A DNA stretch of 15,810 bases from CANQDT01 sp051878935. Its GTDB lineage: Bacteria > Bacillota > Clostridia > Lachnospirales > Lachnospiraceae. This document shows, piece by piece, positions 1 through 8,574 of this stretch. Made by a program: the position numbers and the translations under genes. Under the pieces are notes generated by a model. It ran no database searches. It was given only the letters and a program-made list of their open reading frames with translations, and was not told the origin of the DNA. Position 1 is the stretch's first letter; every line of letters begins with the position of its first letter. The DNA lies in contig JBJELB010000028.1 in assembly GCA_051878935.1 (NCBI GenBank), positions 1 through 15,810 on the forward strand, given 5' to 3'.

Positions 1-1180
1 CTTCCCATTGTATTTCCTCTATCACGCGTTGACTGCTCTGTGCATTGTCTAAATAAGTATACGTCTTTTCAAATTCATGAAAAACTGCTTCCGCATCAAA
101 ATTCTCTTCTAATGAGCGGATTGCACCGGCTAGTTCCTGTTGATTCTGAATGACCGGTCCCGGTAATTCCTCAATATTTATATAAAAATCACGCATTTCT
201 TCTTTATACCGCTCATAATCGTACATAAAGAACAGAATCGGACGTTTCAAGTTCGCATAGTCAAAGAAGACACTCGAATAATCGGTAATCAGCATGTCAC
301 TGATGATATAAAGTTCATTGATATCATCCCAGCATGATACATCATAGACAAAGCCCTGGTAATCTTCAAAATGAAACGCATTGGCTACCAGATAATGAGC
401 CCGGAACAAAATGACATAATCCGCCCCCAACTCCTGCTGCAGCTTCTGAAAATGAAGCACCGGCTCATAGGTAAAGCCATATTCCGGTTTAAAACAATCA
501 TCCCGGAAAGTAGGTGCGTAAAGGATGACTTTTTTCTCCTGGGGAATTCCCAGTTCCCGTTTGATACGCACGATATCTCGCTCACTATATTGAAACAGTG
601 CATCGTTTCTAGGATATCCCGTTTCCAATACCACAGGACTGCTGCTCTCTTCTATTCCAAATGCAGAACGAAGCTTATCCGCAGTAAATGCAGATGGGGA
701 CAGCAGGACATCCATCTTCTGTCCTTCTCTCCGGTACTGACGGTGTATCGCTTCTATCTTCTGTGCCTGATTTCCTTCCTTCTCCAAATCAAGCCCTAAT
801 CGCTTCAAAGGAGTGCCATGCCACGTCTGGATATAGTGTTGTCCTGCTCTTTTCGTCATATAGACCGGTGTGGTAGAATTCGTAATCCAGTATGCCGCCG
901 TAGCATAAGCCTGAAAATAATCCGCTGACAGATAACGAACCACCTTTGTATTACGGTTACTTCTCAGGAAGCGGTACTTCTCCGGCTCCCGGAAGATCCA
1001 GATAAACTCATACTCTTCAAACCTCTTATCCTCGAGCATCTGATAATAAAGAGCTTTCGGACTGCATGCAAACCGCTTCCCCTGGTATGCTTCAAACACA
1101 ATCCGTTTCTTACATACCGGCTGACGGCATGCGAGCTGATATTGAATTTTTCTCTTTGCAAGTCTTACCTGATCTATCAC
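1..1180 (-). CDS. CDP-glycerol glycerophosphotransferase family protein, 3' end cut by window
   Basis: Translating the minus strand from GTG at 1180 gives 393 codons without a stop up to the window edge. The protein is a glycerophosphotransferase of the TagB/TagF/TarL type (Glyphos_transf family), expected to transfer glycerol-phosphate or a related phospho-unit from a CDP-activated donor onto a growing wall polymer at the inner face of the membrane. Visible hallmarks are WHGTPLK around residues 120-126, GYPRND around 188-193, YAPTFRDD around 221-228, RAHY around 260-263 and TDYSSVFFDY around 299-308. The His of HGT and the His of RAH match the two conserved histidines of the TagF family. Unlike its two upstream neighbours it has no N-terminal GT2 domain, only about 20 basic residues before the start of the transferase domain. 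The GTG start is supported by AGGAG seven bases upstream, overlapping the TAG stop of the previous gene. The acceptor cannot be read from sequence. Confidence 0.9.
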   Translation of the reverse strand, partial: MIDQVRLAKRKIQYQLACRQPVCKKRIVFEAYQGKRFACSPKALYYQMLEDKRFEEYEFIWIFREPEKYRFLRSNRNTKVVRYLSADYFQAYATAAYWITNSTTPVYMTKRAGQHYIQTWHGTPLKRLGLDLEKEGNQAQKIEAIHRQYRREGQKMDVLLSPSAFTADKLRSAFGIEESSSPVVLETGYPRNDALFQYSERDIVRIKRELGIPQEKKVILYAPTFRDDCFKPEYGFTYEPVLHFQKLQQELGADYVILFRAHYLVANAFHFEDYQGFVYDVSCWDDINELYIISDMLITDYSSVFFDYANLKRPILFFMYDYERYKEEMRDFYINIEELPGPVIQNQQELAGAIRSLEENFDAEAVFHEFEKTYTYLDNAQSSQRVIEEIQWE

Positions 1181-1190
1181 TTTGCTTCTC

Positions 1191-3326
1191 CTAATGAAAT
1201 ACTTTTTCTACAATTCTTTTTGCTGCATACCCATCATCCAGACTGCAGTAAGTGTCATAAAAGGCATCATACTGTTCCCGGTACTGTTCCTCTACTTCAT
1301 CTATATTCAAAATTGCTTCTGTTACCTCTTCCTGTGTAAACAGGAGCGGTCCCGGTACATCTCGTTCCATATCAATATAGAAACCACGCAGTACATCCCG
1401 GTATTTTTCCAAATCATACGTATAGAATAAAATCGGTCTGCGCAGATTCGCGTAGTCAAAAAAGACACTGGAATAATCCGTAATACAGATATCCGATATC
1501 AGGTACAATTCTGTAATATCGTCATAATGACTCACATTGATGGCAAAATCACTGACATGACTCGTATCAATGGCATCCGCAATAAAATAATGGGTACGGA
1601 GCAGGATGACATATTCCGATCCAAGCTGCTCTCTCATTCGTTGCAAATCCAGCGGAAGTACAAACTTGTACTGTCCCGGAGCGTAGTATTCATCATCCCT
1701 CCATGTAGGCGCATAGAGAATCGTTTTCTTTTCTTCCGGAATTCCCAGTCTCTTTCGAATTCCACGAGCCTTTTCCTCTTTATCCGGTGCATGAAGCAAA
1801 TCGTTTCTCGGATATCCGCATTCCACGATTTTATCACGATCCATCAAAAAAGCACTCTGAAATACCCGCGTTGAAAACGGATTATCAGAGATAAGGTAAT
1901 CCCATTTTCTGGACTGCTGATAGAAATCCATCTTATAAGTCGGAAGTGCGGAATGCACATCCTCCATGTCAAACACCAGCTTCTTTAACGGCGTTCCATG
2001 CCATGTCTGCAGCATAATATTGCCCGGACGTTTCTCCATCCAGACAGGCTGTCTCATATTATTCACCCAGTATTTTGCCCTTCCAAGATAATAAAAATAA
2101 CGCAGGCTGTTATGCTTTACTTTTGTCGGATTACCGGGTATCGGTGTATGCTTGTCATTGATAATCCAGATGTAACGATAGCGGTCTTTCTCATGCTCCA
2201 GCAAATACTGATAAATATATTTACAGCTGTCAGAATAGTTCTTTCCCAGAAAGCTCTCAAATACAATCCAGTTTTCTTTCATTGGCATTTTCTGAAAGCA
2301 GAACTTTTGCAGGATTCGATACCATTGTCTCTGATTGGCTGCAATCACATGAAACTTATGGTGTACGATATAGCATGCACTCCGCCGGATTGTCAGCTTT
2401 TCCTTCGCATCTTCGATTGCTTTTAGTATACGGCGTTCTTCCCATGAAAAAGTATGCCATGTCTCTGAAGTGAAGCTACGAAGTACATCACTGGCCAGTA
2501 TAAAGTCACTGTTGCTCTGTGCGAGTGCCATCGAGAACTTCTTCGTATACAATTGTAACAGATAAGCTCCAAAAGCATGCTGCAGTGCCGTTACCCACAC
2601 ATTCTTATTCGTCAATACCTGTAAGCCCTTGTGATAGGCTTCACAGTATTGCATAAAACGATTCTCATCTTTTCTCTGGTCCAAAGCCGGCTGGTGAATC
2701 GGATCATTGTGGAAACGCTTCACATAAACACTGTCCCGCACCAGACCAACATGCCGGGTATGTGCCATGACCATGGACATAAACGGAATATCACTATAAT
2801 AAGTCAGAGACTCATCAAATCGTATCTGATGCTCCTCCAGAAAGGAACGTCGGAACAGGCGTCCTGATACGGATTGCAGGATTGCTTCCATTTTTTCCGG
2901 CTCCAAATTCAATGTTTCACCTGTTTCCTGCTTCTCACACAGATATCCTGCTCTTTTATGCCAGGTTGTATCTCTGACTCCGTTTACGACATCATACTCT
3001 CCGCTTTCCATTTGTGTAAGCAGCAGAGAAAGTGCATTCTCCAACAGATAATCATCACTATCCAGAAAATAAACGTACTCACCGGTTGCATATTCTATCC
3101 CCAGATTTCTGGCCGCAGCCACTCCGGTACGATCTTCCTCCGGTACATATAGCTTTATAATCATTGTACTTGCATATTGTTCCAATAACGCAGACAAGTC
3201 TTCCGTGGTATGATCCGCTATCAATAACGTCTCAATATCGGGAAGACTCTGTGCTCGGATACTTGCAAGACAATCCTCTAAATAAGAGATTCCTTCATGA
3301 AAAGGAACGATCAAACTGATTGCCAA
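1191..3326 (-). CDS. Bifunctional GT2 glycosyltransferase / CDP-glycerol glycerophosphotransferase-type protein (711 aa)
   Basis: A two-domain polymer-assembly enzyme. Residues 1 to about 210 are a GT-A fold family 2 glycosyltransferase: SLIVPFHEG at the N-terminus, TGVAAARN around 67-74 and the metal/nucleotide-sugar motif FLDSDD at 87-92. Residues about 350-711 are a Glyphos_transf domain with FESFLGKNYSDS, WHGTPLKKL (442-450), GYPRND, YAPTWRDD, RTHY (577-580) and TDYSSVFFDY (616-625). The same architecture is known from GgaB-like and other teichoic acid enzymes, so the product may alternate sugar and polyol- or sugar-phosphate units; the actual substrates are unknown. The start is TTG at 3326, chosen because AGGAGG lies seven bases upstream and the sequence immediately begins the GT2 beta strand; the nearby ATG at 3333 is out of frame. 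It is a close paralogue of the gene immediately upstream. The TAG stop of that gene is part of this gene's Shine-Dalgarno sequence. Confidence 0.93.
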   Translation of the reverse strand: MAISLIVPFHEGISYLEDCLASIRAQSLPDIETLLIADHTTEDLSALLEQYASTMIIKLYVPEEDRTGVAAARNLGIEYATGEYVYFLDSDDYLLENALSLLLTQMESGEYDVVNGVRDTTWHKRAGYLCEKQETGETLNLEPEKMEAILQSVSGRLFRRSFLEEHQIRFDESLTYYSDIPFMSMVMAHTRHVGLVRDSVYVKRFHNDPIHQPALDQRKDENRFMQYCEAYHKGLQVLTNKNVWVTALQHAFGAYLLQLYTKKFSMALAQSNSDFILASDVLRSFTSETWHTFSWEERRILKAIEDAKEKLTIRRSACYIVHHKFHVIAANQRQWYRILQKFCFQKMPMKENWIVFESFLGKNYSDSCKYIYQYLLEHEKDRYRYIWIINDKHTPIPGNPTKVKHNSLRYFYYLGRAKYWVNNMRQPVWMEKRPGNIMLQTWHGTPLKKLVFDMEDVHSALPTYKMDFYQQSRKWDYLISDNPFSTRVFQSAFLMDRDKIVECGYPRNDLLHAPDKEEKARGIRKRLGIPEEKKTILYAPTWRDDEYYAPGQYKFVLPLDLQRMREQLGSEYVILLRTHYFIADAIDTSHVSDFAINVSHYDDITELYLISDICITDYSSVFFDYANLRRPILFYTYDLEKYRDVLRGFYIDMERDVPGPLLFTQEEVTEAILNIDEVEEQYREQYDAFYDTYCSLDDGYAAKRIVEKVFH

Positions 3327-3337
3327 TTCGCATCCTC

Positions 3338-5632
3338 CTAACTCTCTTGAAACACCTTTTCGACGATACGTTTTGATGCAAATCCATCATCCAGCGAACA
3401 GAAACGCTGATAGAACGCTTCGTAACGCTGCGCATACTGCTCACTCACTTCATCAATATGCCGGATAGCATCAATGACCTCTTCCGTAGTATATAATAAC
3501 GGTCCAGGCACCTCCGTCTCAATATCAATGTAGAATCCGCGAAGAACATCGCGGTACTTCTCAAGGTCATAGGTATAAAATAAAATAGGTCGTTTTAAAT
3601 CACCATAATCAAAAAATACACTGGAATAATCCGTGATGCAGATATCTGAGATCAGATACAACTCTGTAATATCCGGATACTTACTCACATTGTAAGCAAA
3701 TCCATCTAAACCGGTTACTTCCAGATGGTCCGCAATGAAGTAATGGGTGCGCAGTAAAATGACATAATCATCACCCAATGCTTCCTTCATCTTATACAAA
3801 TCCAGTTTTAATGTAAATTTATACTTGCCCGGTTCATAGAAATCATCATCCCGCCATGTCGGTGCGTATAATACCGTTTTCTTATCTGCCGGAATACCAA
3901 GCGCCGCACGAATAGACGCTGCCAGTTCTTCACGGTTTGGTGCATGCATCAAATCGTTTCTCGGATAACCGTACTCCAGGATTTTCTCCTTATCAAACAA
4001 GAAAGCACTTTGGAATACTTCCGTTGAAAAAGCGTTATCCGAAATCAGATAATCCCATTTTCTGGACTGACTGTAAAACTGTTTCTTATAAGTCGGAGTC
4101 GCAGAATATACTTCATCCATGTCAAAGACCAGTTTTTTCAAAGGAGTTCCATGCCAGGTTGCAAGGAATACATTTCCTTCTCTCTTCTCCAGCCAAACCG
4201 GCTGCCGCATATTATTTACCCAATACTTTGCTCTGCCAAGGTAATAGAAATAACCCAGACTGAAACGGCGTACGATTTTCGGATTGCCGTCAATCTTGAT
4301 GTTCACACCCTTGTCCAGAATCCAAACAAAGCGGTATTTGCCCGGATAATTGTCCTTCAGATAACGATAAATGTATTTACAGCTATCCGAATAATTGCGT
4401 CCTAAAAAGCTCTCAAATACCACCAGATTCTCCACCATCGGCATTTTGATAAACCAATGGGTATACAAAGTACGGTATAACAGTTTCTTATTTCGAATGA
4501 CACGGAAAAATTTCTTACGTGCCAGATGATTTCTCGTCAGTTTCTGGGTTTTTGCCAGATTGCCCTCACGCAGTGCTTTCAGATGTTTCTTCTTATAGCG
4601 TGACATACCGCGGTAAACCCCCGGGTCCATCTCACAGGCTACCTCACGCATCATCTGATAGCGCTCTTGCCGCCAGTAATCTTCTTTTCCGCGACGGACA
4701 CGCGTTACAAAAAACTTTGTATAGTAATTGACCCATTTTCTCTGTAAACGCATGGAAAGCTCTTCATCCTCTGCCGGAATCACACTGCACGCATACCGGT
4801 ATGCATCCAGATATTCTTTGAATTTCTCCGGATCCTGCATTTGTGAGATCGCCGGCTGCTGAATCGGGTCATTGTGCTTTCTCTTAATATAATACGATTC
4901 CAGATTTCTGGCAAAACCATTACTATATGCCAGTACCTGCACGGTAAAGGACAGGTCTGCATAGAAACGGAACTGCTCCTGAAACCGAATCTGATGCTCA
5001 TCAAGCAGACTTTTACGAATCATCATATGAAGGGCAGAGATGTTACGCAGACCTCTTTTTTTCGTAATCAGACGGCGATATACATAATCTCTGTCCAGAT
5101 TCGTGTCGTCACGCTCTTCCGTTTCCCGATGAAACAGTTGACGTACCATGGAAAACAAGGTCCGTTTCTCGTCATCACTGACATCCTCACCGGACTCTTT
5201 TTCTTCCTCTTCCTCCAGCTCCGTATAACTGGAGAGAAAAATCTCCCTTTTAAACCATGACGACACTTTCTTACCATATACAACATCAACCTGTGGATTC
5301 TGTTCATAGGTGGATATTAATTTATGCAAAGTCCCACCATATAGATAATCATCCGCATCCAAAAAGTATATAAATTCTCCGCCTGCGTGTTCCAAACCTG
5401 TGTTGCGTGCCGCAGCGACACCTGTTTTTTCTTCCAGCTCCAATACGGTTACATTAATTTTCTCTTTGAATTCTGTCACAACCGGTATTACATCCTCTTT
5501 CGGATGATCCAGTACCAGAAGTGTCTCTATCTCAAGTCCGGCCCCCTGTGCCAGTTCTTCTTCAATACTACGAAAACAATCTGTCAGAAATGCAGTTCCC
5601 TGCCAAAAGGGTACAATGATGCTTACCTTCAT
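3338..5632 (-). CDS. Bifunctional GT2 glycosyltransferase / CDP-glycerol glycerophosphotransferase-type protein (764 aa)
   Basis: Same two-domain plan as the downstream 711-residue protein. The N-terminal GT2 domain has VSIIVPFWQG at the start, TGVAAARN around 70-77 and FLDADD around 90-95. The C-terminal Glyphos_transf domain begins near residue 400 with WHGTPLKKL (493-501), GYPRND, YAPTWRDD, RTHY (628-631) and TDYSSVFFDY (667-676). Long stretches of the C-terminal half are identical to the 711-residue paralogue, so a tandem duplication is the simplest explanation; the GT2 halves differ much more. It carries an acidic insert around residues 138-156, very rich in Glu, plus a basic linker around 345-395 that could contact the membrane. 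The ATG start has GGAGG ten bases upstream, and the gene follows tagD by 23 nt. Likely role: sugar and glycerophosphate (or similar) transfer during synthesis of a wall or capsule polymer. Donor and acceptor are not determinable here. Confidence 0.93.
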   Translation of the reverse strand: MKVSIIVPFWQGTAFLTDCFRSIEEELAQGAGLEIETLLVLDHPKEDVIPVVTEFKEKINVTVLELEEKTGVAAARNTGLEHAGGEFIYFLDADDYLYGGTLHKLISTYEQNPQVDVVYGKKVSSWFKREIFLSSYTELEEEEEKESGEDVSDDEKRTLFSMVRQLFHRETEERDDTNLDRDYVYRRLITKKRGLRNISALHMMIRKSLLDEHQIRFQEQFRFYADLSFTVQVLAYSNGFARNLESYYIKRKHNDPIQQPAISQMQDPEKFKEYLDAYRYACSVIPAEDEELSMRLQRKWVNYYTKFFVTRVRRGKEDYWRQERYQMMREVACEMDPGVYRGMSRYKKKHLKALREGNLAKTQKLTRNHLARKKFFRVIRNKKLLYRTLYTHWFIKMPMVENLVVFESFLGRNYSDSCKYIYRYLKDNYPGKYRFVWILDKGVNIKIDGNPKIVRRFSLGYFYYLGRAKYWVNNMRQPVWLEKREGNVFLATWHGTPLKKLVFDMDEVYSATPTYKKQFYSQSRKWDYLISDNAFSTEVFQSAFLFDKEKILEYGYPRNDLMHAPNREELAASIRAALGIPADKKTVLYAPTWRDDDFYEPGKYKFTLKLDLYKMKEALGDDYVILLRTHYFIADHLEVTGLDGFAYNVSKYPDITELYLISDICITDYSSVFFDYGDLKRPILFYTYDLEKYRDVLRGFYIDIETEVPGPLLYTTEEVIDAIRHIDEVSEQYAQRYEAFYQRFCSLDDGFASKRIVEKVFQES

Positions 5633-5655
5633 GTTCTCTTATCCTCCAAACATTG

Positions 5656-6054
5656 TTACTCTGACTGGTTCATACCCAGATCTTCTTTAATTTTTGTTGT
5701 GGAGATTCCCTCTGTTCTTGGCAAATACACAACTTCACAATACTCTTTCAGAAAATCAAATTTTCCTTTCCAGTCATCACCCATCACAAAGACATCGACA
5801 TTGTTGTCAACAACGTCAGATATCTTCTGTTCCCAGGTATATTCCGGCAATACTTCATCTACATACTTAATCGCTTCCAATATCGTCTTTCTATCCTCAA
5901 AGGAATGATACGCTTTCTTATTTTTCAATGCATTAAACTCATCCGACGATACCACAACAATCAGATAATCTCCTAATGCTTTCGCACGACGGAGCAAATT
6001 AATATGTCCTACATGCAGCAAGTCATACGTACCATACGTTATTACCTTTTTCAT
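5656..6054 (-). CDS. tagD: Glycerol-3-phosphate cytidylyltransferase TagD/TarD (132 aa)
   Basis: Makes CDP-glycerol and pyrophosphate from CTP and sn-glycerol-3-phosphate in the cytosol, the activated donor for glycerophosphate-containing wall polymers. The protein has the HxGH nucleotidyltransferase motif (HVGH, residues 14-17) and the C-terminal RTEGISTTKIK block (113-123), plus the VFVMGDDW segment at 88-95, all as in Bacillus TagD, and its length is close to that 129-residue enzyme. I place the start at ATG 6054 rather than the longer in-frame TTG at 6069. ATG 6054 gives the canonical N-terminus MKKVITYGT and is preceded by GGAGG eight bases upstream, and the longer version would contain that ribosome binding site inside the gene. 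The start lies only 4 nt after the TGA of tagH, with its Shine-Dalgarno sequence inside the tagH 3' end. Translation is therefore probably coupled. Confidence 0.96.
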   Translation of the reverse strand: MKKVITYGTYDLLHVGHINLLRRAKALGDYLIVVVSSDEFNALKNKKAYHSFEDRKTILEAIKYVDEVLPEYTWEQKISDVVDNNVDVFVMGDDWKGKFDFLKEYCEVVYLPRTEGISTTKIKEDLGMNQSE

Positions 6055-6058
6055 CTGT

Positions 6059-6799
6059 TCATCCTCCAATCATTTCCTCATATTTTGCAGCAATCTCATC
6101 AATCTCACCCTCGGCAATAAGTCTGCCATGCTCCAGAATAATCGCTTTGTTGCATAACCGTTTTACCTGCTGAATCGAATGTGACACAAACAGAACCGTT
6201 ACACCTTTATCAAACATCGATTTAATTTTCTTCTCACTCTTCTTTCTAAACTTTGCATCGCCTACCGATAACACTTCGTCCAGAATCAGAATCTCCGGTT
6301 CCACAATCGTTGCAATGGAAAATCCCAGTCTCGCTTTCATACCGGAAGAATAATTTTTCAATGGAACATCGATAAAATCTCCCAATTCTGAGAAATCTAC
6401 GATTTCCTGATATTTCTCATCAATAAATTCCTTGGTATATCCAAGAACTGCACCATACAGGTAGATATTCTCTTTCCCTGTATACTGCTTGTCAAATCCG
6501 GCTCCCAGCTCTAAGAGTGGTACAATCTTCCCTTTCACCGTTACCGAACCTTCGCTGGCCTTCAAAACTCCGGCAACTACTTTAAGCAGTGTACTCTTTC
6601 CTGCGCCATTTAAACCGAGAATCCCCAAACGGTCTCCCTTGTTCAGTGTAAAGTTCACATCCTTCAATGCCCAGAATTCCTGGTAATGCAGTTGTCTGGT
6701 AATCAGCTTAATAATATAGTCTTTGATATCATCAACCTTCTCGGCACTTAAATTAAATTTCATACCGACATGATCAACAACTAATACTTCTTTTCCCAC
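6059..6799 (-). CDS. tagH: Teichoic acid / polysaccharide ABC exporter, ATP-binding subunit TagH (246 aa)
   Basis: ATPase subunit that powers export of a lipid-linked glycopolymer across the membrane with TagG. Seen directly: Walker A GLNGAGKST at 62-70, the LELGAGFDKQYTGKEN block around 97-111 typical of the TagH/Wzt/RbfB subgroup, ABC signature YSSGMKARL at 150-158, Walker B LILDE at 171-175 and the switch His in VSHS near 207. The 246-residue length means it lacks both the long C-terminal extension of Bacillus TagH and the carbohydrate-binding C-terminal domain of some Wzt proteins, so substrate choice is probably made elsewhere. The start is GTG at 6799 with AGAGG six bases upstream. The 15-nt gap after tagG and the 4-nt gap before tagD place it firmly in the operon. 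Whether the cargo is a teichoic acid or a capsule-like polymer cannot be read from this subunit alone. Confidence 0.95.
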   Translation of the reverse strand: MGKEVLVVDHVGMKFNLSAEKVDDIKDYIIKLITRQLHYQEFWALKDVNFTLNKGDRLGILGLNGAGKSTLLKVVAGVLKASEGSVTVKGKIVPLLELGAGFDKQYTGKENIYLYGAVLGYTKEFIDEKYQEIVDFSELGDFIDVPLKNYSSGMKARLGFSIATIVEPEILILDEVLSVGDAKFRKKSEKKIKSMFDKGVTVLFVSHSIQQVKRLCNKAIILEHGRLIAEGEIDEIAAKYEEMIGG

Positions 6800-6814
6800 A
6801 GCAAACCTCTCTTC

Positions 6815-7591
6815 CTATATGTTAAGAATGAAATCATCCTGTTTTTTATAAAAGATAAACAATCCAATCACCAAACTGGCAAAACTGAAGATGGCGAGAT
6901 AAAGCAGCTTATCCATATCCATCAGTTCTCCATACACTGCATTACGGAAAGTACAGATGGCAGCATATAACGGATTAATATCCAAAACCCAGTCATATCC
7001 TGTTTTCACTACACGTGCCGGTTCATAGAACACTGCCGACGCGTAGAAGATCAGCATCGTCGCTACGCCCCATATATATTCCAGATCACGGAAGAATACA
7101 GAAATCGTCGACAAAATCATTCCCACTCCCAACGTCATCACAAACAACAAGAAAATCGGAACAATTGCCTGCAGCAAATATATAGTTGGCTTTACCTGAT
7201 AGTATACAATCACTCCAACCAGGACAATCAGGGACAGCAAAAACATCACAAAATTGGAAATAACCGAAGATAACGGGTAAATGTATTTCGGTACATAAAC
7301 TTTCTTTATCATGCCTGAATTACTGCGAATCGATTTCAGTGCACCTTTGGTTCCATTATTAAAAAACGTATACAACAGACGTCCGGTCAGAATGTATACC
7401 GGAAATGCATGATCCGACTTTCCATAAAATCCGCCAAAGACGACAGCCAATACCATCATCGTCAGCAATGGCTCCAGCAATGTCCACAGTACGCCCAGAT
7501 AAGAACGTCTGTATTTCAGCTTGATATCCTTCTTAACTAATTCCCCTAATAGAAAACGATACTTTTTAAAATTAAGAAAAATCTGTTTCAT
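6815..7591 (-). CDS. tagG: Teichoic acid / polysaccharide ABC exporter, permease subunit TagG (258 aa)
   Basis: Integral membrane subunit of the ABC-2 type polymer exporter; it pairs with the ATPase encoded directly downstream. The sequence begins with an amphipathic segment followed by the family-typical KKDIKLKYRRSYLGVLWTLLEPLL at residues about 20-43. About six hydrophobic membrane segments follow, including VISNFVMFLLSLIVLVGVIVYY and FLLFVMTLGVGMILSTISVFF, then the conserved FRDLEYIWGV and INPLYAAICTFRNAVYG motifs. Two adjacent ATG codons exist at 7594 and 7591. The AGGAG is only two bases from the first but five from the second, so I use 7591. The first ATG overlaps the TGA of cdaR (ATGATG), a classic coupled junction, so expression is tied to cdaR translation. 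Confidence 0.94.
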   Translation of the reverse strand: MKQIFLNFKKYRFLLGELVKKDIKLKYRRSYLGVLWTLLEPLLTMMVLAVVFGGFYGKSDHAFPVYILTGRLLYTFFNNGTKGALKSIRSNSGMIKKVYVPKYIYPLSSVISNFVMFLLSLIVLVGVIVYYQVKPTIYLLQAIVPIFLLFVMTLGVGMILSTISVFFRDLEYIWGVATMLIFYASAVFYEPARVVKTGYDWVLDINPLYAAICTFRNAVYGELMDMDKLLYLAIFSFASLVIGLFIFYKKQDDFILNI

Positions 7592-8574
7592 CATTTCTCC
7601 TTTTTCACTTTTTTCTGACCGGCAGGTTTGCTTTTTTCAACTGTAATACTGACAACGGCTTCTGTTGTATTCTGAGCCAAAGAAACACCTTCCGGCAAAT
7701 ATTGTGTCAGGTCATAATTCTGTTGAAAATCTTCCGATAGATTATCGGCAGAGACATCATCTATCGTGATTGTTTCCAGATCACTCAGAATGCGTTTATT
7801 CGCAGATACGGTAATCTGTTTCGGCTCATACTCAACCGAAGTCATGGTATACCCTTTTTTCACGGTACCTTTCACACGAATCTCCAGGTCAACTACCTTT
7901 GTATGATGCAGTTTCACTTTTGCCAGACTGGTCTTACTGTCACATTCCAACTGTGTGGCAGTTACCTCATTTCCCTCAGCATCAAAAAACTCAATCTCTG
8001 TCTGCTGGGAAATATTATGTGTAATACCGGATATGGTGACGCGGACGCGGGCTTCCATAATACGATTCACAACACTTTGTGCTCCTTTAATCGTAATAAT
8101 GTTTGGCGATGCCGATGTAGTTCCCACTACATATTCAGAGCCCGGTGTTCCAAGCACTTCAACAGAAACCGGCAACTTTCTCTCTTTCGTATCTTCCAGC
8201 TTCAGTTTCAGCATATCATTATTCTTAATGCGAATCTCCTGTATCTGCGAATCCAGACGTCTGGCTTCCACATTAATCGGTGCCGCATAGGTAAGTGACA
8301 GCTTAGACAAATCGGCTGTCGCACGAAAATCTTTACTACGCAGTGAATCCAGCACAGAACGTCTCGCTGTAACCGAAATCGTGATAACATCCCCTTCTAC
8401 AATCTCATATACTTTATCCAGAGACGATAACGCCGAATCATTCACCGTTTTTACTTCGATATTTGAATAAGTCCTTGTCGCAACCGGGTCATTGATATTT
8501 AATACCAAAAACCATAACAAGATTGCAAACAGTACCGATAAAATCTTTAATCCCAGATTATTGATTTTTTTCAT
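7591..8574 (-). CDS. cdaR: YbbR-domain protein CdaR, regulator of diadenylate cyclase (327 aa)
   Basis: Membrane-anchored, mostly extracytoplasmic protein known in Firmicutes as the partner that modulates CdaA activity. One N-terminal membrane anchor is visible (LKILSVLFAILLWFLVLNI, about residues 9-27), directly followed by the NDPVATRTYSNIEV motif that opens YbbR repeats. The rest is beta-rich with at least three YbbR-like repeats, for example YSNIEVKTVN, RKLPVSVEVLGTPGSEYVVG and VDLEIRVKGTVKKGYTM. The tail is Lys-rich and may be disordered. The ATG lies inside the 3' end of cdaA (17-nt overlap), and the 3' end overlaps the first tagG ATG. In many Firmicutes the next gene is glmM; here it is tagG. 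The pairing with cdaA makes the assignment secure; the exact effect on the cyclase (activation or inhibition) differs between species and is not visible here. Confidence 0.93.
   Translation of the reverse strand: MKKINNLGLKILSVLFAILLWFLVLNINDPVATRTYSNIEVKTVNDSALSSLDKVYEIVEGDVITISVTARRSVLDSLRSKDFRATADLSKLSLTYAAPINVEARRLDSQIQEIRIKNNDMLKLKLEDTKERKLPVSVEVLGTPGSEYVVGTTSASPNIITIKGAQSVVNRIMEARVRVTISGITHNISQQTEIEFFDAEGNEVTATQLECDSKTSLAKVKLHHTKVVDLEIRVKGTVKKGYTMTSVEYEPKQITVSANKRILSDLETITIDDVSADNLSEDFQQNYDLTQYLPEGVSLAQNTTEAVVSITVEKSKPAGQKKVKKEK

Noticed and set aside
6055..6069. Longer tagD form starting at TTG 6069
   Set aside because: It would include the ribosome binding site as coding sequence and add five residues before the conserved MKKVITYGT start.
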